Shown: positions 1 through 9,334 of the stretch, piece by piece
Layout: each line of letters starts with the position of its first letter
Position numbering within the stretch: the stretch's first letter is position 1
Origin: Methyloprofundus sp.
GTDB lineage: Bacteria > Pseudomonadota > Gammaproteobacteria > Methylococcales > Methylomonadaceae
DNA length: 64,000 nucleotides
Reading direction: 5' to 3'
NCBI GenBank assembly: GCA_016592635.1
Contig: AP023240.1
Span: 3,947,630-4,011,629 of the forward strand
Position numbers and translations under genes: made by a program
Notes under the pieces: generated by a model
Database searches by the model: none
The model's input: the letters and a program-made list of their open reading frames with translations, nothing else
What the model was told of the DNA's origin: nothing

Positions 1-780
1 TGGATGAAGCTGGTTTAATTCTGCAAAATGATTAAACAGTGGTTGGTAACGATTCAATATTTGCAATAACAAAAAATCAGTTATCTCGGCAACACCCCCT
101 GCACCAGGACTCCCTAGCCGCTGTGCCAGTGCCTCACCACGATGATGGATAATGCCCGAAACTTCTTTAATATACGCGGTTAATTGTTTAGCAGCACCAC
201 AATGCAAAACACTAGGAACAAACTTACTATCTAAAATAACTTGTTTATCAGCTTTTAGTTCAGCCACTTTTGCAATTGGCAGGGTAATAAAAGCATCCTG
301 ATTTTTACTTGCAAAATGTAGCCGTGTCCATAACTCACCACTTTGTACTACCGCCTTATTTTGCTCTGCTTGCGAATGTACATCACTAAGCTCTATTTCC
401 TGCAACCGATAGCGGCTTAACTCATCAGTATCACTATCCCATGAAATTTCTTTGCCCGCCCGCCGCTGCACTGGTAAAGCCAAAAAAATCACTTCCTCTT
501 TCGTTGCTGTCAATATATCCAGAGGAGCAGGTACTGGATGTTGTTCAGGAATACTAAAAGGTGTTCCATCGGGGAATATTCCCTGACAGCTAATCAGCCC
601 AAACTTTCCTATTGCCAACAACTGCTGGTCTACTTCTATCTGGGTAATTCCCCAAGAATAGCTTTGTAAGCCGGCACAGCGGGATTCAACCCAATTTTGC
701 ACATTACGGTCTTGTTGCTGAAAGTGCAAAGGCTGCAAAAACATACCTTCAGTCCAGATAACTTTATTATTCCATGACAT
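1..780 (-). CDS. tssK: T6SS baseplate subunit TssK (3' end beyond window)
   Basis: The reading frame opens at an ATG (778-780) and stays open to the left edge, giving 260 N-terminal residues of a family of about 440. The N-terminus (MSWNNKVIWTEGMFLQPLHF) is the hallmark start of TssK/VasE proteins, in which the shell domain follows a conserved FLQPxHFQ motif. TssK joins the T6SS baseplate wedge to the TssJLM membrane complex in the cytoplasm. It is the third gene of a minus-strand run tagH-tssJ-tssK, an order common in T6SS loci. The spacing to tssJ is unusually long (189 bp) because a 162-bp nested palindrome lies between them. The C-terminal TssL/TssM-binding part is not visible. Confidence 0.93.
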   Translation of the reverse strand, partial: MSWNNKVIWTEGMFLQPLHFQQQDRNVQNWVESRCAGLQSYSWGITQIEVDQQLLAIGKFGLISCQGIFPDGTPFSIPEQHPVPAPLDILTATKEEVIFLALPVQRRAGKEISWDSDTDELSRYRLQEIELSDVHSQAEQNKAVVQSGELWTRLHFASKNQDAFITLPIAKVAELKADKQVILDSKFVPSVLHCGAAKQLTAYIKEVSGIIHHRGEALAQRLGSPGAGGVAEITDFLLLQILNRYQPLFNHFAELNQLHP

Positions 781-799
781 ATGATTACCTAAAAGCGAA

Positions 800-961
800 T
801 AAGGAAAGGGCGCGGAATAGCTTCGACAACTGGCGTAGAATTTTTATGCGTATTCAAGGCATTGAAACAGGCGCATAGCCAGCTACGCAACTGTTTCAAC
901 AATGCAGAAGACAGATAAAAAAACCAGCAAGTTGTCGAAGTCATTTCGTGCACGTTCCTAA
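800..961. repeat. Large nested-palindrome element, copy 1
   Basis: An imperfect palindrome of 162 bp fills the tssJ-tssK gap. The outer arms 800-831 and 930-961 match at 25 of 32 positions, with a perfect 11-bp core (821-831 with 930-940). Inner arms pair 859-870 with 891-905. The apex 868-893 (CAGGCGCATAGC, two bases, GCTACGCAACTG) also occurs at 1539-1564. The arms differ from those of the second copy yet are self-complementary, as expected of a conserved hairpin in DNA or RNA. It ends 8 bp from the tssJ stop codon. It could act as a terminator, processing site or small non-autonomous element; the function is unknown. Confidence 0.8.
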
Positions 962-969
962 GTTAATGG

Positions 970-1440
970 CTATTTTTTCCAGATGCTAATACCGAGTTTA
1001 TCAACAAAAACAAATAATTTTGTTGTTTTATCAGCAGGTATAACAGTGGCATCTCGCCAGATAGCTTGATTAAGATCTCGATAAGCTGCCACGACTGCAA
1101 TAAATTCCGTGCCCGCAGCCAAGTCCTCCTTCAAAATACGATTATCCCCAGGGTTTAAATGATACTGCTCAGAACGTATTAATTCAGCACCTAATATCGA
1201 CTCATACTTTTCAAAGAGCTCAGAGAAATCAGACTCAGTATATTTGCCTAAACTCTGCAACTCATAAATACGGACAACTATCGGAGATGCCCTATTATTA
1301 ATATCAGGATTAACCATTGCTGATACCGCAACTTGGGTAGTAATTGCTAGCGGTTCTGTATCAACCGGTTTTTCTGTCGAAGCACTACAGCCCAACACCA
1401 GTAATGAGAGTAATATTAATCCTCGTTTAATAATATGCAT
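970..1440 (-). CDS. tssJ: T6SS outer-membrane lipoprotein TssJ
   Basis: This 156-residue protein has a short signal peptide ending in a lipobox (LVLGC, acylated Cys near residue 18). The body has TssJ-type beta-sandwich features, such as the segment around SPIVVRIYEL, a variable loop, and a C-terminal strand VFVDKLG. TssJ anchors the T6SS membrane complex to the outer membrane and binds periplasmic TssM. The length is normal for the family. It lies between tagH and tssK on the same strand, each gap filled by a nested palindrome of about 160 bp, so the operon may be punctuated by RNA hairpins. Confidence 0.88.
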   Translation of the reverse strand: MHIIKRGLILLSLLVLGCSASTEKPVDTEPLAITTQVAVSAMVNPDINNRASPIVVRIYELQSLGKYTESDFSELFEKYESILGAELIRSEQYHLNPGDNRILKEDLAAGTEFIAVVAAYRDLNQAIWRDATVIPADKTTKLFVFVDKLGISIWKK

Positions 1441-1470
1441 CGTAATACTTCTAGCCTTTTAGTTTAGTTA

Positions 1471-1629
1471 GGGATGAGGATTTAATAATACCCGAAAGTA
1501 TGACGCAGGATTTTGGCTGTACAGCTGTGTTAGAAAGACAGGCGCATAGCAGGCTACGCAACTGTCTTTCTGGCGCAGTTGTACAGTCAAAAGACAAGTC
1601 AGACTTGGGTATCATTGAATTCTCATCCC
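1471..1629. repeat. Large nested-palindrome element, copy 2
   Basis: This 159-bp palindrome fills the tagH-tssJ gap and ends one base from the tagH stop codon. Outer arms 1471-1493 and 1607-1629 match at 20 of 23 positions. Middle arms 1517-1523 and 1580-1586 and inner arms 1532-1541 and 1562-1571 are perfect complements. The apex 1539-1564 equals that of copy 1 (868-893) except for two central bases. The stems of the two copies are mostly unlike each other, so pairing rather than sequence seems conserved outside the apex. Confidence 0.82.
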
Positions 1630-3213
1630 TTAAAGTGGCGTATTTCTTTTAGAATTCTTTAATTTAATAATTTGTTCTTCATATGACTCAGCAAAAGCCT
1701 GCCCAAACAAATGATAAAAATTGTCAGTTGCTTCACTTTCTATATCATCATAGAGCGTTGCAAACAAACGCCATAACTTTGCTTGCTTATGAATCGGTAT
1801 ACTCGCAGCTATAGGACTTTGCTTTTGTAAACGATGCTCTAGCTTTTCAGGGTCGAACCGTTTCAAAACTTCAAGTAATGCCGTTTGCATCCCTGCAATA
1901 ACAGAGAACTGATGCGCACGAATATCATCAAATACTTCTTCTATTGCTTCCTCGGCAGGCAAATAGCCTTTATCTTGGGGTACCAACATCTTGCGAATCG
2001 CCTCTTCTGCGCCGACAGAAAATTTAACAGGATTGTTTTGTACCGCCCTAATCATGGTAACATCCAAGTGCATTTCATTTTTTATTTTAGCCCGGCCTCC
2101 TAATACATCCATAGTTCCCTGAACTGATGCACGTAAGATATTGCCGATAATAAAAAATTTTTCAGGGGTAAGCTCATCACTAATGCCTGCATTTTCTAAC
2201 CCTGCACCACGCAAAAAATAATCTATCATTAAAGCTTGAGCATCTTTAGATATATCTGGCTGTTTTGGTTCAGAACTTTCTATCGGTTTAACTTCTATTT
2301 CAGGCGAGCTAACGCCATTAAGCTGTGTTATAGCTTCAGTATCAGCAGACTCTGGTTCAGCTTGTGCTGATGCCTCCATACGGTGCTCGACTTGTTTATC
2401 AAGCTCAATTTTTTTAGGTTTATTAAGCTGTGTTTCATTCACTTCCTCACTAGGCTGTTCGGTAGAGAAAAAATGGTCAGGGAACGGGTCTTCAGTTAAT
2501 TCGGCAGGCTGCGGCTGAGTAAATACCTCTGCACCTGGTCTCGGCTCAGACTTGCTGGGCTTTGATTCGGCAACAGGCTCTTCCGAATGTTGCGGTTCAT
2601 CAAAAAAGTCATCGGTAAACAACTCTTTCGCACTACTGCTCTCAGTGTTACTCTTGGTAAACCAATCATCAGCGAAAATATCATCTGCTGGTACCGTGCT
2701 CATACCAGCTTTTTTTGCGGTATCATCAGAGGCTAAGCCAGGAATATCAAAAGGATCCTCCCCTTGACCTGCAATAGGAAAATCAGTTGCATCAAATGAG
2801 TTACTGCCAACAACAGGCGCTATACTTATATTAGCAAAAGGGTCATTAGCTAATGCTTCATCATTACTCACAACTGAATCACTTAATATATCAGGCGCAA
2901 CTTCAGCCAAGCTAACAACAATCGTATACTGGCCAATATGCAGTCGGTCGCCATCGCGCAATTTAACGCTATTGCCATTACCAATAGCCTCTGCTGCATC
3001 GTTAACGAGAACACCATTCGTACTCGCATCCGTCACAAAATAACTCGACTCTCGATAGTCAATAAATGCATGATGACCTGAAATATATCTTTTAGGGTCA
3101 TCCAACACTAAGGTATTCCCTGCATTACGCCCAATAGTAGCCGACTCTTGTTGGAGAGTAATGCTTTCTAGCTCATTTCCTGCCTGCGAGATAACTCGCA
3201 ATATTAACTTCAT
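1630..3213 (-). CDS. tagH: T6SS-associated FHA-domain protein TagH
   Basis: The protein has 527 residues. An N-terminal FHA domain (about residues 5-105) carries the phosphothreonine-binding signature IGR..N....D....SGHHA and STNG. A long acidic, Ser/Pro-rich linker follows (about 110-330), and then the conserved T6SS FHA C-terminal domain (about 335-510). TagH/Fha proteins are read by the T6SS Ser/Thr kinase and trigger assembly after phosphorylation, usually opposed by a PppA phosphatase. The divergently transcribed kinase at 3584 is the obvious partner. No phosphatase gene is in the window. The start is the first ATG upstream of the FHA fold. Confidence 0.88.
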   Translation of the reverse strand: MKLILRVISQAGNELESITLQQESATIGRNAGNTLVLDDPKRYISGHHAFIDYRESSYFVTDASTNGVLVNDAAEAIGNGNSVKLRDGDRLHIGQYTIVVSLAEVAPDILSDSVVSNDEALANDPFANISIAPVVGSNSFDATDFPIAGQGEDPFDIPGLASDDTAKKAGMSTVPADDIFADDWFTKSNTESSSAKELFTDDFFDEPQHSEEPVAESKPSKSEPRPGAEVFTQPQPAELTEDPFPDHFFSTEQPSEEVNETQLNKPKKIELDKQVEHRMEASAQAEPESADTEAITQLNGVSSPEIEVKPIESSEPKQPDISKDAQALMIDYFLRGAGLENAGISDELTPEKFFIIGNILRASVQGTMDVLGGRAKIKNEMHLDVTMIRAVQNNPVKFSVGAEEAIRKMLVPQDKGYLPAEEAIEEVFDDIRAHQFSVIAGMQTALLEVLKRFDPEKLEHRLQKQSPIAASIPIHKQAKLWRLFATLYDDIESEATDNFYHLFGQAFAESYEEQIIKLKNSKRNTPL

Positions 3214-3583
3214 ACGCTTACTTTACTCATGCCAAATTTTACTTATTATCCCGAAGTCTATAGGTTTCAGTAACATCATATCTAAAATACCCAGGTATTA
3301 ATCTCTTAAATTTCAATATAACGTATCCATTACCTCGAAATCAAGTTTTAAGCGAGTACTGCTCTATAAATTTTTGCATCCATCAAAAACAAATAAATAT
3401 ATTAGAATTTTCTTCTCATATATATTAGAGTAGTTGCTAATACAGAGTTATCAACTACAATGAAAACATCATTCTACTGCATCTAACCAACACTAAATCC
3501 TTATTCTCCAGCCTTATTTCAAGGTAGCTGCAGAATAAGAGTTTGTATTCAAGATACAGAATGCGGCAAACTATAGAGGTCTT
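3214..3583. other. Divergent intergenic region tagH / kinase
   Basis: This 370-bp AT-rich spacer separates tagH (minus) from the kinase gene (plus), so it should carry both promoters. No convincing single promoter pair or operator was recognised, and no open frame with coding character. Confidence 0.5.
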
Positions 3584-6500
3584 ATGAAAAGCTCCGACTC
3601 TTGGCAGAAAATAAAGTCTGACTTTTCTCAGCTTATACACTCTTTTAAGGAAGGGTCATCTACAGCTGACAGCATCATAAAGCAACTAAATCTATTGCTA
3701 TCAGAAAATGATTTAGATATTACAGCACAACAAGAATTACAAAAACTAATTCTTGTTGCTAAATTACCGCAAGAATTAAGTAATTTATTAGTCAGTAAAA
3801 TTGGCGAGCAAAAAACACTGGTCATGCAACGTAACACGCCTGCCCCCCCTCCCCCTCAGGACAAGAAAAACGAAGACCCCAGCCTAGGGCAGATCCCCTC
3901 AACTCACTCTTCATCATTATTGAACAGTCTTTCCAAAAATGATGAAAAAATAGGGTCACGTGTTATTAAGCCTGGACTCATTATTCGTGACACCTATTGC
4001 TTAGAAGCAAAAGTTGGTAAGGGCGGCATGGGCGAAGTATGGAAAGCACTTGACCTCATCCAGGATGCAGGTGATGCCAAAGATAAATTTGTCGCAATCA
4101 AACTGATCAACCAAGAAATTAAAAGTCACCCGGATGCTCTAAAAGCACTCGTTAGAGAATTTGCCCGTTACAAGAAACTAATTCATACAAATATCGTCAA
4201 GGCTTATGAGCTAAACCATGACCATAATGATATTTTTATTGCTATGGAATATTTAGAGGGTGCAGAACTCAAAGCCTTTATTAAACAACATCCAAATGGT
4301 ATACCACTCAAGCAAGCACAACCGATTATAAAAAGCATGTGCGATGCCTTAGAATACGCGCATACTGAAGGCATCATCCATCTTGATTTTAAACCAGGTA
4401 ATGTTTTTTACAACCCTAAAACTCACATCTGCAAAGTAATCGACTTTGGTATTGCTCGCCTTTCCGATCCCGAAGAGCGCGATAAAACACGTTTTGACCC
4501 TGGCAGTCTAGGTGCGATCACCACCGCTTATGCAAGCTGCGACATGCATTTACAGGCTGACCCATGCCCTAAAGATGATGTCTACAGTCTTGCCTGTGTT
4601 ATTTATGAACTATTATCTGGCCACCATCCTTTTAACAGGACTGATGCACTCATTGCTGAGCGTAAAAAAATGCAAGCAGCCTCTATACCAGGCTTAAGTA
4701 AAGATGAAATGCAAGCCCTTTTACACGGGCTCCGTTTTCGTGCAGCGGACAGAACCAGTAGTGCCAAACAACTTTATACTGAACTGTTTTCTCCTGGGCA
4801 GCTTGCCAAACAAAAACGCAATCAACTGTACATTTTCGGACCTATACTTTTAGTCGCACTAACGGCTGTGCCTTTTTTCCTATACAAAGGCTATGAGCAC
4901 TGGCAACTAACACAACTCAGTGCAGATATTACTCAATTAACACCAGTAGGAACAGCAAACTTCCAACAACTTTCGCCTAATGAGCAAAAAGAGCTTTTAC
5001 AAGATAATCCTGCACACCACTTAGCATTAGTCCAATACGCAGCCTCCAAGCAAGACACGTTACTTGAAATTAATAAATTTGATAGCAAAATTCAACAGAT
5101 ATTATTTACTAATAGAAAAGTAAGGGCATTCCTCCTGAGCCATTATCGCAATAAAATTGAACAAGCAATTAATGCCGATAATTTTCAAATTGCACAACTG
5201 TTGGCAGAGCAAATACTAAAAAAATACCCAGATTCTTCACAGCTCATGAAAATATCTGCCAATATTGATGTGCAAAAAAACCATAGGCTAACAACCTTAC
5301 AGCAAGAGTATCAACAATGCCTGGCAGATAAGTCACAAAATTTAATCGAACTATTCCCTTGCCTACAACAAGCTCAAGCACTTATTGAAAAAATTGCGAC
5401 TGCTGAGGCATTATCCTCTTTACCTAATATCACTGAGCGCTATCACCAAGAAATAAGTGATGCAATTACTATTAAAGAGTTAAGCTTAGCTGAAGAGCTT
5501 ATTGCTAACTGGCACTCTTTAGACAATGCAGAAATAACAGTGCGAGCTCAGCTCGAGCAGCAATTAGCCTACACAAATAAAATTGAAAATTTAGTCTTGC
5601 AAGTTAATTCTGCTAGTGCTGCGGGGCTCAATGAACTAATCGCATTATTAGCAAATCAAGACCCTGATATTCAGCAAGCCGTACTCGCAAATACAGAAGC
5701 TAGACAGTATTTAATTTCTTTTTATCAAGAGCTTATTACTGACAACCTAGCCAAACACGACTTTATTGCAGCAAAAAACCTGACTACAACAGGCTTAAAC
5801 TTATTCGCTAAAGGCTCAGAGGAATACAAAAACCTTAGCCAATTAACAAAGAAAATTAATAAGGAAAGAGCGCTTTATTTGGCAAACCAAAAACAACTCT
5901 ACCTAAAGCAGCTTGTACAAAAACACCCTGATATTGCCATTATTCAAGCTATTCAAAAAAATATCGCTGCAATTGCCCCCAATAACCCATTAGCACAACT
6001 GCCTAAATTATTGGAAAGTTATAGTAAAAAGATTGATGTCGCTATTATGGATCTGCAATTTGATTTAGCAGATCAACTACTCATTGACTGGAAAACATTA
6101 AAATCAGCAGATGCTGATACAGAAATATTTATCCAATTATCAGCAAAAAATCAGCAAAAATCACAAGAATTTGCGCATATTCGCAAAGCATCCGCCCTTT
6201 TACAGGAAGCAATTAATAGCCAGCAGATAACACAAATTGTCGCAAGGCTTACTGAACTAAAAGTACAGTTCCCTGAAGCAAAACAACGGGATACAATCCT
6301 ACTTTCCAATAAAGAATTACTGTTTAATTTTTACCGAGAATATATAAACGCAACTGTGCAACAAAATGACTTTGAGACTGCCAATCAAGCACTGCAACAA
6401 ATACAAGCAGTATTCCCTAATGACAAACAAATAGGGGCTATTACAAAAAGCATTCATAAAGCTCAAAATTTATATATCAACAAGCTTCTACAACAATCTC

Positions 6501-6898
6501 GTCTAGCAATCAATGCTGACATCTTAAAAGGTGCAGCTATTTTCACTCCATTATTGAGCATTCAGGCAAGCGATAAACTTTATTTTAAAAATAACCCGAA
6601 AATATTTCAGGAAATAGAGCAAAAACTAATATCCACCATTAACACTGAAGGCTCATTGCCTCAATTACAAAGTGTTATAAATCACTGGGATAGCTTTATT
6701 CAGTCTGAACATACTCCTATTAAAAGCAAAAAGCAGTACAATACGGCTAAAAACAAAATTGCTATACGTTGCTTACTCAATGGTCGTAAATTAAAAAAAC
6801 AAGACAAGCCCCAAGAGGCCAATAAATTTTTTATGTACGGCTTATCATTAGAACCGATTAACTCCATAAAAAACGCTTTGGAAAAAGAGCTTTTATAA
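3584..6898 (+). CDS. Membrane Ser/Thr protein kinase, probably the T6SS regulatory kinase
   Basis: The protein has 1,104 residues. After a helical, proline-tailed N-terminus (1-125) comes a Hanks-type kinase domain (about 135-400) with glycine loop GKGGMG (145-150), catalytic Lys173 (AIK), catalytic loop HLDFKPGN (266-273) and DFG at 287-289. The usual HRD is HLD, so the RD arginine is lost although the catalytic Asp268 remains. One transmembrane segment (about 415-433) is followed by some 670 residues of helical, TPR/coiled-coil-like sequence that would be periplasmic. It is divergent from tagH and followed 18 bp later by a LysM-deacetylase lipoprotein. By analogy with PpkA it would phosphorylate TagH; the very long C-terminal part is unusual and unidentified. 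Confidence 0.82.
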   Translation: MKSSDSWQKIKSDFSQLIHSFKEGSSTADSIIKQLNLLLSENDLDITAQQELQKLILVAKLPQELSNLLVSKIGEQKTLVMQRNTPAPPPPQDKKNEDPSLGQIPSTHSSSLLNSLSKNDEKIGSRVIKPGLIIRDTYCLEAKVGKGGMGEVWKALDLIQDAGDAKDKFVAIKLINQEIKSHPDALKALVREFARYKKLIHTNIVKAYELNHDHNDIFIAMEYLEGAELKAFIKQHPNGIPLKQAQPIIKSMCDALEYAHTEGIIHLDFKPGNVFYNPKTHICKVIDFGIARLSDPEERDKTRFDPGSLGAITTAYASCDMHLQADPCPKDDVYSLACVIYELLSGHHPFNRTDALIAERKKMQAASIPGLSKDEMQALLHGLRFRAADRTSSAKQLYTELFSPGQLAKQKRNQLYIFGPILLVALTAVPFFLYKGYEHWQLTQLSADITQLTPVGTANFQQLSPNEQKELLQDNPAHHLALVQYAASKQDTLLEINKFDSKIQQILFTNRKVRAFLLSHYRNKIEQAINADNFQIAQLLAEQILKKYPDSSQLMKISANIDVQKNHRLTTLQQEYQQCLADKSQNLIELFPCLQQAQALIEKIATAEALSSLPNITERYHQEISDAITIKELSLAEELIANWHSLDNAEITVRAQLEQQLAYTNKIENLVLQVNSASAAGLNELIALLANQDPDIQQAVLANTEARQYLISFYQELITDNLAKHDFIAAKNLTTTGLNLFAKGSEEYKNLSQLTKKINKERALYLANQKQLYLKQLVQKHPDIAIIQAIQKNIAAIAPNNPLAQLPKLLESYSKKIDVAIMDLQFDLADQLLIDWKTLKSADADTEIFIQLSAKNQQKSQEFAHIRKASALLQEAINSQQITQIVARLTELKVQFPEAKQRDTILLSNKELLFNFYREYINATVQQNDFETANQALQQIQAVFPNDKQIGAITKSIHKAQNLYINKLLQQSRLAINADILKGAAIFTPLLSIQASDKLYFKNNPKIFQEIEQKLISTINTEGSLPQLQSVINHWDSFIQSEHTPIKSKKQYNTAKNKIAIRCLLNGRKLKKQDKPQEANKFFMYGLSLEPINSIKNALEKELL

Positions 6899-6916
6899 AT
6901 TTGGGAAACTGACACT

Positions 6917-8686
6917 ATGAATTGCAGAACAAACTATCTAACAAAATTACTCCCACCTTTATATATTGGCTTTATCCTTATTTTACTCAGTGGCTGTGCT
7001 AGTAAACAGCCTATAAAAATTGAAGCACCTGTTGATTTTCAGTTTATCACGGCACTCGCAGGAGACTCCTTTGAGTCTTTAGCAGAAGAGCATATTGGCT
7101 CAGCAAACTTAGCATGGCGTATTAAAGAATTTAATAACAGCCAATCACTAGCCCCAGACCAGCAATTAATAATCCCGCTAAGCCCATTTAATTTTGGAGG
7201 CTTAAATGCTAAAGGTCACCAACTTATTCCAGTATTAAGCTATCACAACTTTAGTAAAGGCCGAAGTCACAACAAAATGACCGTCTCCGCCAAAAACTTT
7301 AGAGCACAACTTAGCTACCTAAAAGAAAATAACTACCATGTTATTTCCATGAGTCAATTCATTGAATTTCTTAATTTTGGTCAAATTCCCAAAAAATCAG
7401 TGCTGATTACCATTGATGATGGCTGGAAAAGCAGCTACGAAATTGCCTACCCAATACTAAAAAAATTTGGCTTTAGTGCCACCTTATTTATTCCAACTCA
7501 TTTTATTAGACCTCAAAATAAGCGTGCCATAACATGGGCACAAATTAATGAAATGGTGTCTGACAAAACTATTGATATTCAGTGCCACACCAAAACTCAT
7601 CGTAACTTAACCAAACTCAAAAAAAATGAGTCCTTTACTGATTATTTACGTGCTATTGACAAAGAATTATTAAATTCAACTCAGACCATTCACCAACAAA
7701 TAGGCAAAAAACCTTTGGCACTGGCCTACCCCTTTGGTAAAACAAACCCGTTAGTGATGGCACTTGTTGAAAAACATGGTTATAAAGCAGCCTTTACCGT
7801 CAAAAGAAAAAACAATCCATTTTATCAACAAAGTTTTCTCCTCAACCGTACTATGATCTATGGGACATTTAACTTAAAAAGGTTCATAAAAAATATAAGG
7901 CATTTTGCAGAAAATAAAATTACGCAGCCCGAACCAATTGACTCACTACTTTCACTGGCAACCCTTACTGAAATAAGTCCAGAAGCATACGAACAAAAAC
8001 AACAATGGCGTACAGCTCTACTCGCATGGAAACTCCAGCGCGATAAATTATTATCACAGCAGCAGTCAGCTAGCAGCGTTCCAGAAAACTTTCACCAGTC
8101 ACTACAGCAAATAAAACAAAAAATTGCAGATCTAAGCAGTAAACTGGATGCTATTGCCAACACACATTATCAAGATGCGCTATACCAACTCAATGCAGGC
8201 TCAACTAAAATAGCAGAAAAAGCCTTACTGCAAACATTACTTTTCAACCCCAAGCATCAGGAAGCACTTAGCTTACTGCAAAGTAACCTAGGGAAGTTTA
8301 AGCCTGTAAGTTATACCGTAAAAGCGAACGACAGCTTTAAATCAATTGCAACTCAGGTATATCAAGATCCTAATAAAGCACCGCTGATTCCATTATTTAA
8401 TGACAATATCAACAATGAACAAGACCTAATATCTGGTACACAAGTTTCCTTACCCTCATTACCCAAGGGGTTTAAAACCCAAAAAACTGTCATTATTAAA
8501 AAACGCTGTAACGTGGTATTAACCAAAAGTGCTACAGCATTAGCTGCTGATTATTACCATAAAGCCAATAACAACTTTGACCACGATCAAATGTCCAAAG
8601 CAATCAGTAACCTAAAAACGGCAATTTGTCTTAACCCCGCTCATACTGAAGCAAAAGAAATGTTGGAGATGTTGCAAGACCTTTAG
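6917..8686 (+). CDS. LysM/TPR polysaccharide deacetylase lipoprotein
   Basis: The protein has 589 residues with a signal peptide and lipobox (LLSGC, Cys27). The order is a LysM-like domain (about 42-90), a NodB-type deacetylase domain (about 100-270), a helical TPR-like region, a second LysM (about 450-500) and a final TPR-like segment. Deacetylase motifs are visible: ITIDDGW (metal and catalytic Asp) and HTKTH (metal His pair). The likely substrate is peptidoglycan or an exported glycan with N-acetyl groups. It starts 18 bp after the kinase gene and is probably co-transcribed, which suggests a role in clearing or marking the wall where the T6SS or its sensor kinase sits. That role is inference. 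Confidence 0.75.
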   Translation: MNCRTNYLTKLLPPLYIGFILILLSGCASKQPIKIEAPVDFQFITALAGDSFESLAEEHIGSANLAWRIKEFNNSQSLAPDQQLIIPLSPFNFGGLNAKGHQLIPVLSYHNFSKGRSHNKMTVSAKNFRAQLSYLKENNYHVISMSQFIEFLNFGQIPKKSVLITIDDGWKSSYEIAYPILKKFGFSATLFIPTHFIRPQNKRAITWAQINEMVSDKTIDIQCHTKTHRNLTKLKKNESFTDYLRAIDKELLNSTQTIHQQIGKKPLALAYPFGKTNPLVMALVEKHGYKAAFTVKRKNNPFYQQSFLLNRTMIYGTFNLKRFIKNIRHFAENKITQPEPIDSLLSLATLTEISPEAYEQKQQWRTALLAWKLQRDKLLSQQQSASSVPENFHQSLQQIKQKIADLSSKLDAIANTHYQDALYQLNAGSTKIAEKALLQTLLFNPKHQEALSLLQSNLGKFKPVSYTVKANDSFKSIATQVYQDPNKAPLIPLFNDNINNEQDLISGTQVSLPSLPKGFKTQKTVIIKKRCNVVLTKSATALAADYYHKANNNFDHDQMSKAISNLKTAICLNPAHTEAKEMLEMLQDL

Positions 8687-8701
8687 GGTTAAGAATGAAA
8701 T

Positions 8702-8744
8702 AAACCTTGAAACCAAGTAAAAGGACACATTAGTTTCAGGGTTT
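8702..8744. repeat. Inverted repeat downstream of the deacetylase gene
   Basis: Arms AAACCTTGAAAC (8702-8713) and GTTTCAGGGTTT (8733-8744) pair at 11 of 12 positions around a 19-nt loop. Weaker complementarity continues outwards to about 8684 and 8762. It may stop transcription from the kinase-deacetylase operon, but there is no clear T-tract. Confidence 0.45.
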
Positions 8745-8777
8745 ATAAAGTCCTCACCCCTTAGTAAATAGTTCATT

Positions 8778-9329
8778 ATGCCTACCCTCGAACCAAAAGG
8801 TCCTTGCAGCAAATATTTCAAATATACCAACTTTATTCAATGCGGTACAACTCAGAAACAAACACAGCTAGCAAACCTACCCAAAGATCCCCGCACAATA
8901 ACCGCTATTGCAGATATGGCACGAAATATTTTAGACCCGCTTGTGGATCAATTTGGTGAAATAAAACTAAGCTATGGGCTTTGTACTAATGAATTATTAC
9001 TACAAATCAAAAAGCACCCTTCTCCTGGAATAGCCCCGCAACTTGATCAGCATGCAGGCTATGAAGTGAATTCCAGAGGTAACCCTATTTGTAAACGTGC
9101 TGGTTTTGCTTGTGACTTTTATGCGCTCAACACCGACTCGTTATGTGTAGCCCAATGGATTGTAAAACACTTGCCATTTGACCGCCTGTATTTTTACGGC
9201 AAAAATAGACCGATTCATGTCAGTATTGCCCCTGAAAACAACTTTGCCATTACTCTGTTAGAACAATTACCAACTGAGCGGCGTATACCCAAAAATATCA
9301 AAAAAGAATTATTTTTGCTTAGAGAGTAA
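8778..9329 (+). CDS. Peptidase M15-like protein paired with a phosphorothioation-associated gene
   Basis: This 183-residue soluble protein has no signal peptide. The spacing of His92 (LDQHAG), Asp113 (GFACDF) and His147 (RPIHVS) resembles the zinc ligands of M15-type D-Ala-D-Ala peptidases and phage endolysins (H...GxAxD...H). However, about 12 extra residues sit between the first His and the GxAxD block. It ends 5 bp before the methyltransferase-like gene, so the two are co-transcribed. With no export signal, a wall hydrolase role is doubtful; a related fold reused in a DNA-modification or defence setting is more likely. The assignment to M15 rests on motif resemblance only. Confidence 0.5.
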   Translation: MPTLEPKGPCSKYFKYTNFIQCGTTQKQTQLANLPKDPRTITAIADMARNILDPLVDQFGEIKLSYGLCTNELLLQIKKHPSPGIAPQLDQHAGYEVNSRGNPICKRAGFACDFYALNTDSLCVAQWIVKHLPFDRLYFYGKNRPIHVSIAPENNFAITLLEQLPTERRIPKNIKKELFLLRE

Positions 9330-9334
9330 TCAAT

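Noticed and set aside
8778..9329. Endolysin or secreted D-Ala-D-Ala carboxypeptidase
   Set aside because: No signal peptide, altered zinc-site spacing and an operon with a DNA-modification gene argue against a lytic role.
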